A stretch of DNA of 56,040 nt, taken from NCBI RefSeq assembly GCF_001270495.1, contig NZ_LGUR01000237.1:1-56040 (forward strand), read 5' to 3'. The notes under the pieces were generated by a model. It worked only from the letters and a program-made list of their open reading frames with translations. It did no database searches and was not told where the DNA came from. This document shows, in pieces, positions 28,096-35,089 of this stretch. The DNA comes from Streptomyces viridochromogenes. GTDB taxonomy: Bacteria; Actinomycetota; Actinomycetes; Streptomycetales; Streptomycetaceae. Both the position numbers and the translations under genes were made by a program. Positions within the stretch are counted from its first letter, which is position 1; each line of letters begins with the position of its first letter.

Positions 28096-29310
28096 ATGAC
28101 GGCCTGTGCGATCGAGCCTGCGGCGGAGCACGAGGACGACGACGCGCCCCGGGCGGGATGCACCATCACGGCGGACGGTTCCTACGCCGCCCGTCTCGCG
28201 TCGGCCGGCGACTGCTGGTTCCCGGAGCGCTGGACCCTGGACGGCCCCGAGCCGTACGCCGTACCGCTGCCCGCCCACCAGCCGGAGGAACCCGGCACCG
28301 AGGTGCAGCCGATGGGCGACGGGCGGGTCCTGATCTGCCGCCCGACCGACGGACGGCACGTCTTCTCCCTGCTGTATCCGACCGGGCCCGGCACCGGTGA
28401 ACTGCTGCTGGGCGCGGTCCAGTGCCCGGACGAGCGGACCCGGCTGCGGTTGCTGCCCCCGGCGCCGGGCGGCGACAAGGCGTACGCCCTCGCGGTGGGC
28501 CCGCGCTCCAGCGCGGTGTGGCTGGTGGCGGGCGGCGCCTTCGGGCCGGAGCAGCTCGCGGAGGTCCCCGGGCGCTGCTCCGGCGGGGTGTGGCTGGAGC
28601 GGGGCGGGCGGATGCTGGCCCTGGACCGGGAGTCCGGGGGCCGTACGAAGGCCGTAGTGGTCGACCTGGAGCGGGGCGGCGAGGTGTCGCCGCTGCTCCA
28701 GATCACGGACGACAGTGACGACCGGTTGCTGCTCGCCGACCCGGACAGCGGTCTGCTGCTGATCCGGTCGGACGCCCCCTCGCCGGGGCGGGAACGACTG
28801 GGCTGGGGCGTGCTGGGCAGCACGCTGCCGGTGCGTTTCCCGGAGTGCCTGCGGATGCCCGACTGCGCGGTGACGCCGTTCGCGATCCAGCCGGGTCAGG
28901 TGCTGACGCCGGAGGGCTGCGGGGTGGCGTTGCGCATCGACGGGCCCGTCGGCGGCCGGGTGGGGGTGTGGCGGCCCGCCGAACGACAGGTACGTCATCT
29001 TCCGGCGCCCGAGGGGTGGTTGACCGGGGCGGGGTGGTGGAGTCGGGAAGGGTTGCTTCAACTGCCGTATGCGACGGCCGAGGTGGGGTGCGGGGTGGCG
29101 CGCTGGGAAACTCCGGTCACGGAGGCGCCCCAAAGGGACGCGGGGCCGGATTCGAACTGCGGCTACCGCCGCGCGGGCGCGACGAGCCACGACGGCGCCG
29201 CACAAGACCACCGGCCCGACCCGGCACTCACGGAGGCACCCTCGGCCCCCGCGCGGACACGCCCCGTGCCCTTGCAGCAAGCGCCGTTGGGCGGTCTTGT
29301 AACGAACTAG
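28096..29310 (+). CDS. hypothetical protein, probable beta-propeller-like
   Basis: The ATG at 28096 has a near-perfect ribosome site (GGAGGTGA) 8 bases upstream. The 404-residue product has no signal peptide, no membrane segment and no catalytic motif I recognise. Repeated short beta-strand blocks with Trp and Gly (GRVLICRPTDGRHVFSLLYP, SAVWLVAGGAF, GGVWLERGGRMLALDRESGG, VGVWRPAERQVRHLPAP) suggest a beta-propeller-like sheet protein. After about residue 345 the tail (QRDAGPDSNCGYRRAG and onward) is encoded by an interspersed repeat and looks unstructured, so the ancestral stop was probably near 29120. No conclusion on function. Confidence 0.75.
   Translation: MTACAIEPAAEHEDDDAPRAGCTITADGSYAARLASAGDCWFPERWTLDGPEPYAVPLPAHQPEEPGTEVQPMGDGRVLICRPTDGRHVFSLLYPTGPGTGELLLGAVQCPDERTRLRLLPPAPGGDKAYALAVGPRSSAVWLVAGGAFGPEQLAEVPGRCSGGVWLERGGRMLALDRESGGRTKAVVVDLERGGEVSPLLQITDDSDDRLLLADPDSGLLLIRSDAPSPGRERLGWGVLGSTLPVRFPECLRMPDCAVTPFAIQPGQVLTPEGCGVALRIDGPVGGRVGVWRPAERQVRHLPAPEGWLTGAGWWSREGLLQLPYATAEVGCGVARWETPVTEAPQRDAGPDSNCGYRRAGATSHDGAAQDHRPDPALTEAPSAPARTRPVPLQQAPLGGLVTN
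29126..29200. repeat. GC-rich interspersed repeat inside a coding 3' end (copy 2)
   Basis: The block starting GCGCCCCAAAGGGACGCGGG and continuing through GGGCGCGACGAGCC is a common Streptomyces intergenic repeat form. A reverse-orientation relative lies at 38459-38520 (CGCGCAGTTCCCCGCGCCCC). Here it is read as part of the preceding protein. Confidence 0.5.
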
Positions 29311-29405
29311 TGGCGGTTGGCGTGGCCGCCTGGATTCGGCCCGTGGTCGTCTGGTTAAACTCGCCCGGCTGTAAGAAAGATCATGTTGACGGGGTGAGTT
29401 TTCCG

Positions 29406-29573
29406 ATGAGCAACGCCAGCACGACCCAGCCGGGGCCGGCCGACGTTCACGACGTTCAGAAGGGCGCCGGTCACGGCAGGCACCGGGGTCCGGTGTCGGC
29501 CCAGGACAGCGAGACGGCTCCCCGCGGCCGTCACCGCAAGCCGATCGAGGAGAAGACCGAGACGGCGGCCTGA
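29406..29573 (+). CDS. small conserved-type hydrophilic protein (55 aa)
   Basis: A 55-codon frame follows a GGGGTGAG ribosome site. The product is Gly/His/Arg/Glu-rich (GAGHGRHRGPVSAQDSETAP, PRGRHRKPIEEK) with no predicted hydrophobic core, so it is probably disordered or nucleic-acid associated. It is followed 22 bp later by a strong bidirectional hairpin, which supports a discrete transcription unit. I recognise no function. Confidence 0.6.
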   Translation: MSNASTTQPGPADVHDVQKGAGHGRHRGPVSAQDSETAPRGRHRKPIEEKTETAA

Positions 29574-29595
29574 GGCCACACGCCGGCCATGGCAC

Positions 29596-29628
29596 AACGG
29601 CCCTGTCCCTCGTGGGGGCAGGGCCGTT
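29596..29628. terminator. bidirectional terminator hairpin
   Basis: AACGGCCCTG (29596-29605) pairs exactly with CAGGGCCGTT (29619-29628). It sits between the convergent small gene at 29406 and the SDR gene ending at 29636 and can serve both. Confidence 0.8.
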
Positions 29629-29635
29629 CCCGTGT

Positions 29636-30574
29636 TCACCCCCGCTTCAGCCCCAGCACCTCCGCCGCCCCGAACGTCTCTCCCGCCGGCCGCTCCGCGT
29701 AGTGCGGGGTGAGCAGCGCGTCGAGCTCGTCGTAGGTGAACGTCTCCTGCTTGCTGTCGAACTTCGCGTCGATCCGCGGCCGTTCGACGAGTGCCACCAT
29801 GCCGCCGTGTACGACGATCAGCCGGCCGTTGATCCGGGCGGCGGCCGGTGAGGCCAAGTAGCCGACGAGCGGGGCGACATGCTCGGGGGCGAGCGGGTCC
29901 AGCCCGTCCTCCGGCTGGGCCAGGCCCGCGAAGACGTCCTCGGTCATGCGGGTGCGGGCGCGCGGGCAGATGGCGTTGGCGGTCACACCGTACTTGGCGA
30001 GCGCGAGGGCGGTGGAGGTGGTGAGCCCGACGATCGCGCCCTTCGCGGCCGCGTAGTTGGGCTGGCCGGCGGACCCGGCGAGGAACGCCTCCGACGAGGT
30101 GTTCACGATGCGCCCGTACACCGGCCCGCCCGCCGCCTTGGACCGCTCCCGCCAGTGCGCAGCGGCGAAACGGATGGTGTTGAAGTGGCCTTTGAGATGG
30201 ACCCGGATCACCGAGTCCCACTCCTCCTCCGTCATGGAGAAGACCATGCGGTCGCGCAGGATGCCCGCGTTGTTGACCAGGATGTCCAGCTTGCCGAACT
30301 CGGCGACGGCCAACTCGACGAGTGCGCCCGCCTGTTGGAAGTCGCCGACGTCGCCGGTGTGGGCGAGTGCCGTGCCGCCCGTGGCGCGGATCTCGGCGGC
30401 GACCTCCTCGGCGGGCCCGGCGGACGCCTCCCCCGAGCCGTCCCGGCCGGGCTGTCCGTAGTCGTTGACGACGACGGCCGCGCCGAGCCGCGCGAGTTCC
30501 AGCGCCTCGGCCCGGCCGAGCCCGCGCCCGGCGCCGGTGACGATCGCGGCCAGGCCCTCAAGTGGCAGTGACAT
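29636..30574 (-). CDS. SDR-family 3-hydroxyacyl-CoA dehydrogenase/3-oxoacyl reductase
   Basis: The 312-residue short-chain dehydrogenase has TGAGRGLG (NAD(P) binding), NNAGILRD, NTSSEAF and YAAAKGAI (Ser-Tyr-Lys). The insertion after the first strand (VVVNDYGQPGRDGSGEASAG) and the long C-terminal tail are typical of the dehydrogenase part of peroxisomal type-2 multifunctional beta-oxidation enzymes and mycobacterial steroid-catabolic SDRs. The gene is last in a MaoC hydratase - ADH - SDR operon, so hydration and 3-hydroxy oxidation of enoyl-CoAs are provided side by side. A KstR-type operator lies at the head of the operon. GAAGGGG precedes the start. Confidence 0.88.
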   Translation of the reverse strand: MSLPLEGLAAIVTGAGRGLGRAEALELARLGAAVVVNDYGQPGRDGSGEASAGPAEEVAAEIRATGGTALAHTGDVGDFQQAGALVELAVAEFGKLDILVNNAGILRDRMVFSMTEEEWDSVIRVHLKGHFNTIRFAAAHWRERSKAAGGPVYGRIVNTSSEAFLAGSAGQPNYAAAKGAIVGLTTSTALALAKYGVTANAICPRARTRMTEDVFAGLAQPEDGLDPLAPEHVAPLVGYLASPAAARINGRLIVVHGGMVALVERPRIDAKFDSKQETFTYDELDALLTPHYAERPAGETFGAAEVLGLKRG

Positions 30575-30578
30575 ACGA

Positions 30579-30625
30579 CCCCTTCGATGAATGCGGCCCC
30601 TTCGATGAACGCCGCCCCTCCGATG
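30579..30625 (-). repeat. 18-bp tandem repeat carrying repeated ribosome sites
   Basis: Plus-strand units CCCCTTCGATGAATGCGG and CCCCTTCGATGAACGCCG stand head to tail at 30579-30614, then a partial third unit. On the coding (minus) strand each unit carries GAAGGGG or GGAGGGG, so the SDR gene has up to three Shine-Dalgarno-like sites in the 51-bp gap after the ADH gene. Confidence 0.7.
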
Positions 30626-31702
30626 TCAGATCTCTATGCACGTACGCAGCGCCGTGCCCGTCCGCATCTGGTCCAGGGCCTCGTTGATGTCGGCCAGCGG
30701 CACCCGGTGGGTGATCAGGCCGGCGAGGTCGATGCGGCCGGCGCGCCAGAGGGCGATCGTGCGCTCGTAGGAGCGCAGGACGTCCCCGCCGCCGTACATG
30801 GACGGCAGGATCCGCTTCTCGTCGAAGAACAGCTCGAACATGTTGAGCTGGAGGAAGTCGTCCATGGCGCCCGCGCCGACGATGACCAGGGTGCCGCCGC
30901 GCCGGGTGTTCTCGTAGGCCGTGCGGGCGGTGGCGGACCTGCCGACGACCTCGAAGACGTAGTCGAAGCCCTCGCCCGCGGTGACCTGCTGTTTGGCGTC
31001 GGCCAGTTCGTCCGGTGAGACGGCCTTCGTGGCGCCGAACCTGAGCGCGGACGCGCGGCGCGAGGCGACCGGGTCGACGGCGACGATCTCGGCGGCGCCC
31101 TTGAGCCGGGCGCCCTGGATCGCGGAGATGCCGACGCCGCCGCAGCCGATGACGGCGACCGACGAACCGGCCTCCACATCGGCCGTGTTGAGGGCCGCCC
31201 CGAGTCCCGTGGTCACCCCGCAGCCGATGAGGGCGGCGATGTCGAAGGGGACGTCGTCGGGGATCGGCACCGCGCAGCCGGCGTCGACCACGACCTCCTC
31301 GGCGAAGGTGCCGGTGCCGGCGAAGCCGAAGACGTCCCCGGCGGGGCGCCTGAAGTTGGGGGTGCCGGCGTTCATGAACCCGGCCAGACACAGCTCGGTC
31401 TGGCCGCGCTTGCAGGCGGGACAGGCGCCGCAGGCGGGCAGCCAGCAGACGACGACGCGGTCGCCGGGCTTCAGGCCGGTGACCCCCTCCCCGACCTCGA
31501 CGATCTCGCCCGCACCCTCGTGACCGGGTACGAACGGCCCCGGCTGCGGAAGCACCCCCGACATCGCGGACAGGTCCGAGTGGCACAGCCCGGTGGCCCG
31601 CACCCGCACCCTCACCCTGCCGGGCCCGAAGCCCACCGCCTCGACGTCGTCGAGGACCTCCAGCTTGTCCTGGCCGATCTCGTGCAGTACGGCTGCGCGC
31701 AT
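30626..31702 (-). CDS. zinc-dependent alcohol dehydrogenase (MDR superfamily)
   Basis: The 358-residue MDR protein has the catalytic zinc Cys (GLCHSDLSAMSG), GHEGAGEIVEVGEGV, a structural-zinc cluster (CGACPACKRGQTELC) and a Rossmann motif VIGCGGVGISAIQGA. It resembles NAD-dependent class III-type alcohol dehydrogenases of actinobacteria. It is the middle gene of the MaoC-ADH-SDR operon, 31 bp from the MaoC gene. In this context it may oxidise a hydroxyl or hydroxyacyl intermediate of lipid or steroid side-chain breakdown; the substrate is inferred only. Confidence 0.88.
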   Translation of the reverse strand: MRAAVLHEIGQDKLEVLDDVEAVGFGPGRVRVRVRATGLCHSDLSAMSGVLPQPGPFVPGHEGAGEIVEVGEGVTGLKPGDRVVVCWLPACGACPACKRGQTELCLAGFMNAGTPNFRRPAGDVFGFAGTGTFAEEVVVDAGCAVPIPDDVPFDIAALIGCGVTTGLGAALNTADVEAGSSVAVIGCGGVGISAIQGARLKGAAEIVAVDPVASRRASALRFGATKAVSPDELADAKQQVTAGEGFDYVFEVVGRSATARTAYENTRRGGTLVIVGAGAMDDFLQLNMFELFFDEKRILPSMYGGGDVLRSYERTIALWRAGRIDLAGLITHRVPLADINEALDQMRTGTALRTCIEI

Positions 31703-31733
31703 GGTGCGGCTCCCCTCGTACGGCGTTCTGGAC

Positions 31734-32591
31734 TCAGGTGTGTTCGACGATGGTGTCGGCGAGGACGGGCGCGTCGTCCCGCTCGACCGCGCTGACGGCG
31801 ACCCGTACGGCGCCCTCCTGCCGCCACATACGGATGCGCAGGGTCTCCCCCGGGTACACGACCCCGGCGAACCGGGTGGCGTACGAGCGCACCCGGGTCA
31901 CGTCGCCGCCGAGCAGCGTGTCGACGACCGTCTTGAGCGTGATGCCGTAGGTGCACAGGCCGTGCAGGATGGGCCGTTCGAATCCGGCGACCTTGGCGAA
32001 CTCGGGGTCGGCGTGCAAGGGGTTCCAGTCGCCGGAGAGGCGGTAGAGCAGGGCCTGGTCCTCGCGGATCGCCCGCTCGACGGTCCGGTCGGGCTCACCG
32101 GCGGGGGGTTCGAGGCGGGTGGACGGGCCCCGGTCGCCTCCCCACCCGCCTTCTCCGCGTACGAAGATCTGGGCGTCGTTGGTCCACAACGGGCCGTCGG
32201 CGTCGGCGACTTCGGTGCGCATGACCAGGACGGCCGCCTTGCCCTTGTCGTAGACGGCGGCGATCCGGTTGGTCGCGGTGGCCGTGCCGGCCGGCGGGAG
32301 GGGCCGGTGGATCACCAGGCTCTGGCCGCCGTGCAGGACGCGGGCGAGGTCGACGTCGATGCCCGGCATGGACAGTCCGCTGATCACGCCCGGCGAGCCC
32401 GAGCCGGCGACGGTGGCGAAGCTGGGCAGGACGTGCAGCCGGGACTCCAGGGTGTAGCGCAGTTCGTCGGGGTCGGTGGCCGGCACGCCCGCCCCGATGC
32501 CGAGGTGGTAGAGCTGGACGTCCTTGGAGTTCCAGGAGATCTCGCCGGTCCGGGGTCCGGCGGCGAGGGCCTTGGCTGCGTCGATGGGCAT
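31734..32591 (-). CDS. MaoC-family enoyl-CoA hydratase (hydratase 2)
   Basis: The 285-residue double-hotdog protein has the hydratase-2 motif YRLSGDWNPLHADPEFA (Asp and His catalytic) and GFERPILHGLCTYG in the C-terminal hotdog; the N-terminal half is the degenerate hotdog. It would hydrate trans-2-enoyl-CoA to (R)-3-hydroxyacyl-CoA. The order MaoC - ADH - SDR mirrors separated modules of type-2 multifunctional beta-oxidation enzymes. A site matching the KstR consensus lies 83 bases upstream of the start, which suggests induction by CoA thioesters of lipid or steroid origin. Confidence 0.9.
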   Translation of the reverse strand: MPIDAAKALAAGPRTGEISWNSKDVQLYHLGIGAGVPATDPDELRYTLESRLHVLPSFATVAGSGSPGVISGLSMPGIDVDLARVLHGGQSLVIHRPLPPAGTATATNRIAAVYDKGKAAVLVMRTEVADADGPLWTNDAQIFVRGEGGWGGDRGPSTRLEPPAGEPDRTVERAIREDQALLYRLSGDWNPLHADPEFAKVAGFERPILHGLCTYGITLKTVVDTLLGGDVTRVRSYATRFAGVVYPGETLRIRMWRQEGAVRVAVSAVERDDAPVLADTIVEHT

Positions 32592-32673
32592 ACGGCTCCT
32601 GACAGTGGCGGAGTCAAGACCCCGGTACGGCCGTCCGCACCGTCGGCCGCACCGAGGTCGTCGCGGGCCGATC

Positions 32674-32687
32674 TAGAACGCGTTCCA
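32674..32687. promoter_or_regulatory. KstR-type operator (MaoC-ADH-SDR operon)
   Basis: TAGAACGCGTTCCA matches TnnAACnnGTTnnA at every fixed position. The flanks extend the dyad to CTAGAACGCGTTCCAG with one mismatch. It lies 83 bases before the MaoC start and a KstR-like gene is encoded at 46865. Confidence 0.78.
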
Positions 32688-32733
32688 GTCCGGCGCCCTC
32701 TGTATAGCCGAGCCCACCGCACTTGTGAAGGCT

Positions 32734-32750
32734 CCTGACGGTGCGTCAGG
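32734..32750. promoter_or_regulatory. palindrome CCTGACGGTGCGTCAGG
   Basis: A perfect 7-bp dyad around GTG lies between the divergent MaoC operon and sensor-kinase gene. The core CTGACGGnGCGTCAG recurs exactly at 41351-41365 in front of the F420 oxidoreductase gene. This suggests a shared, probably TetR-type, regulator. Confidence 0.65.
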
Positions 32751-32790
32751 CGACGCCTGCTCGGTTCTTCTGGTCCAGCACCCGTGACAT

Positions 32791-32813
32791 TTGTCCTGCC
32801 GGAGCGCGGACAA
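32791..32813. promoter_or_regulatory. TTGTCC-n11-GGACAA dyad upstream of the sensor kinase
   Basis: TTGTCC (32791-32796) and GGACAA (32808-32813) are inverted 6-mers separated by 11 bases, 43 bases before the kinase start. It could be a binding site for the cognate response regulator. Short arms make this tentative. Confidence 0.35.
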
Positions 32814-32843
32814 GCGGCCCTGCCGGACGCGGGCCTCGATCCC

Positions 32844-32849
32844 TAGCGT
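32844..32849 (+). promoter_or_regulatory. -10 element for a leaderless kinase transcript
   Basis: TAGCGT ends 7 bases before the ATG at 32857, which would place transcription start on the start codon. There is no convincing ribosome site in front of that ATG. Confidence 0.4.
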
Positions 32850-32856
32850 CCGAGGC

Positions 32857-34161
32857 ATGACACTGAGGACGGAACCGAAGGCCGAACCGAAGACCGAGCC
32901 GAAGGCCGAACCGGTGAACGGGGGACGGGGCATGTCCTGGATGCGCAAGGTGTCGTGCACGCCGACCCCGCTGCGGGCCGGACGGCTCCCGGACACCCCT
33001 GGCCCGCATCCCTCCAGCTTCGCCCTGCTGCCGTGGCTGCTGCTGGGGATGGGCTCCTTCTCCAACCTCTTCCAGGGCCAGACGCCCAACCCATGGATCG
33101 GCGGCCTGGGACTCCTCACCTTCAACTCGCTCTACATCTACGTGGCCACCCGCGCGTTCGTGAAGGAGAAGCGGGAGGCCCGCTCCACACAGCTGGCGCT
33201 GTTCCTGCTGGCCGCGGTGACCTGCGGACTCGGCATGGGCTACGGCGGCTCCTGGCTGCTGTTCTTCCCGCTGCTCGGGCTGGCGACGGGGGCGGCGGTA
33301 CGGATGCCGCGGCTGCGTCTGACGGGAGCCGCGGTGACCGTGCTCGCCGGTGCGACGGCGTTCGTACGGGACGGCTGGGGCGGCCTGGACATCGCGTACG
33401 CCACGTGGATCTCGACGATCGTGACGGCGGCGATCCTGTCCCTGTCGGAGGCGGTACGGGAACTGCGGGCGGCCCGCGAGGAGCTGGCGCGGCGCGCGGT
33501 CGAGGAGGAACGTCTGCGCTTCTCCCGCGATCTGCACGACCTGCTCGGTCACACCCTGTCGGTGATCGTGGTGAAGTCGGAGGCGGCCAGGCGGCTGGCG
33601 GCCCGCGATGTGGACGCCGCGTTGGCCCAGGTCGGCGACATCGAGTCGGTCGGCAGGCAGGCGCTCACGGAGATCCGGGAGGCGGTGACGGGGTATCGCG
33701 ATGCCACCCTCGCCACGGAACTCGACCGCGCGGGCTCGGCCCTGTCGGCAGCCGGCGTCACTCCACGGATCCACCGCTCCGGCCCTCCGCTCGCCCCGCG
33801 GACCGAGGCCCTGCTGGGCTGGGTGGTACGGGAGGCGGTCACCAATGTCGTACGGCACAGCGACGCGGCCCACTGCGAGATCGCCCTCTCCGGCACCCCG
33901 GAACACGTCCGCCTGACCGTCACCGACGACGGCACCGGCACGCCCGTCACGACACCCCGCGAGGGCATCGGCGGCACGGGCTTGAGGGGCCTGACGGAAC
34001 GCCTCGCCGCGGCCGGCGGCACGCTGACGGCTGGACCGGTGCCACGCGGCGGGTTCGTGGTGACCGCGGAACTGCCGCTGGAGTCATGGGAGTTGACGGA
34101 CCTGCGCGACCCGGCGGGCCTCAGCCCGTCTGGGGGTACCCCCTCCGGGGGAGTTTGGTAG
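32857..34161 (+). CDS. DesK-like sensor histidine kinase
   Basis: The 434-residue kinase has about five to six membrane segments (about 50-190), a HisKA_3 dimerisation helix with phospho-acceptor His227 (FSRDLHDLLGHTLSVI), then a GHKL ATPase domain (EAVTNVVRHSDA N-box; DDGTGTP; GGTGLRGLTERLAAAGG). This is the DesK/NarL-type kinase layout, with a membrane sensor. Upstream residues are a Glu-Pro-Lys/Thr hexanucleotide-type repeat (EPKAEPKTEPKAEP). The ATG at 32857 fits a leaderless promoter; ATG 32932 is the alternative and would remove the repeat. The last dozen residues come from repeat DNA. The response regulator follows after 241 bp of repeat sequence. Confidence 0.88.
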   Translation: MTLRTEPKAEPKTEPKAEPVNGGRGMSWMRKVSCTPTPLRAGRLPDTPGPHPSSFALLPWLLLGMGSFSNLFQGQTPNPWIGGLGLLTFNSLYIYVATRAFVKEKREARSTQLALFLLAAVTCGLGMGYGGSWLLFFPLLGLATGAAVRMPRLRLTGAAVTVLAGATAFVRDGWGGLDIAYATWISTIVTAAILSLSEAVRELRAAREELARRAVEEERLRFSRDLHDLLGHTLSVIVVKSEAARRLAARDVDAALAQVGDIESVGRQALTEIREAVTGYRDATLATELDRAGSALSAAGVTPRIHRSGPPLAPRTEALLGWVVREAVTNVVRHSDAAHCEIALSGTPEHVRLTVTDDGTGTPVTTPREGIGGTGLRGLTERLAAAGGTLTAGPVPRGGFVVTAELPLESWELTDLRDPAGLSPSGGTPSGGVW

Positions 34162-34199
34162 GGGCGGCGGAGGCGAGCGATCGGTCCGGCGCCGGTTCA

Positions 34200-34310
34200 G
34201 GCACTTTCAGCCCGTCCGGCGTTTGAGGACGAGGCCCTTTCGGGGCCGAAGCGGGGTCTGGGGCGGCAGCCCCAGCGGGGTCGAAAGGGCGCAGCCCCTT
34301 CAAGGGATGG
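34200..34310. repeat. GC-rich interspersed repeat between kinase and regulator genes (copy 3)
   Basis: The segment has CCGGCGTTTGAGGACGAGG, a GGCCCTTTCGGGGCC hairpin and a CTGGGGCGGCAGCCCCAG hairpin (34259-34276). The last is the same hairpin type as at 23385-23440. It separates the two-component genes and could weaken read-through between them. Confidence 0.65.
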
Positions 34311-34390
34311 GACGGGTAGGGGCGGCGGGGGCGAGCACCGGACGGGCCGGCTTACGCCGCACGGCACGGGCCGTGGAGCGCCGCGGGACC

Positions 34391-34396
34391 TACTCT
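34391..34396 (+). promoter_or_regulatory. -10 element for a leaderless response-regulator transcript
   Basis: TACTCT ends 6 bases before the GTG at 34403, a spacing that puts transcription start at or next to the start codon. No Shine-Dalgarno sequence is present, so independent leaderless expression of the regulator is plausible. Confidence 0.4.
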
Positions 34397-34402
34397 TGCA
34401 CC

Positions 34403-35044
34403 GTGAACGAGATGCCCCGGGACCACCGGCCCGCCAAGTCCGTCCGGGTGCTGCTCGCCGAGGACCAGGGCATGATGCGCGGGGCTCTCGCCTTACTGCT
34501 CGGGATGGAACCGGACATCGAGGTCGTGGCGCAGGTGTCGGCCGGCGACGCGATCGTGGACGCCGCCCTCGTCCACCGCCCGGACGTCGCCCTGCTCGAC
34601 ATCGAACTCCCGGGCCGCAGCGGACTGGACGCCGCGGCCGAGCTGCGCGACCAGGTCCCCGACTGCCGGGTGCTGATCCTGACGACCTTCGGCCGCCCCG
34701 GCTACCTGCGCCGGGCCATGGAGGCGGGCGCCGCCGGTTTCCTGGTGAAGGACGGCCCCGTGGAGGACCTGGCGGTCGCGATCCGCCGCGTACTGACCGG
34801 CGAGACGGTGATCGACCCGGCCCTCGCCGCGGCCGCCCTGAGCGCCGGCCCCAACCCGCTCACCGCCCGCGAGTGCGACGTCCTCAACGCCTCGACGGAC
34901 GGCGCGACCGTCGCCGACATCGCGACCAAGCTGCATCTGTCCGAGTCCACGGTCCGCAACTACCTCTCCTCCGCCATCGGCAAGACGGGCACCCGCAACC
35001 GGATGGAGGCACTGCGGGAGGCACGGCAGCAGGGGTGGCTGTAG
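34403..35044 (+). CDS. DesR-like response regulator (NarL/FixJ family) with a TTA codon
   Basis: The 213-residue regulator has a receiver domain with phospho-acceptor Asp66 (VALLDIELPGRSG), the Thr/Lys switch residues (LTTFGRP; FLVKDG) and a C-terminal LuxR-type HTH (LTARECDVLN; IATKLHLSESTVRNYLSSAI). Codon 31 (34493-34495) is TTA, the rare leucine codon decoded in Streptomyces by the bldA tRNA, so translation may be growth-phase dependent. The start may be GTG 34403 (leaderless) or ATG 34412. It pairs with the kinase at 32857; family precedent is control of lipid desaturation in Bacillus, but the target here is unknown. Confidence 0.9.
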   Translation: MNEMPRDHRPAKSVRVLLAEDQGMMRGALALLLGMEPDIEVVAQVSAGDAIVDAALVHRPDVALLDIELPGRSGLDAAAELRDQVPDCRVLILTTFGRPGYLRRAMEAGAAGFLVKDGPVEDLAVAIRRVLTGETVIDPALAAAALSAGPNPLTARECDVLNASTDGATVADIATKLHLSESTVRNYLSSAIGKTGTRNRMEALREARQQGWL

Positions 35045-35089
35045 GGGAGGGCTCAGTGACCGGCAGGGCAGCTCGGTTGTCGGCAAGGC

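Noticed and set aside
27883..29595. Minus-strand frame of 570 codons across the gene at 28096
   Set aside because: The plus-strand gene has a strong ribosome site and a more protein-like composition; the antisense product is Arg/Pro-rich noise.
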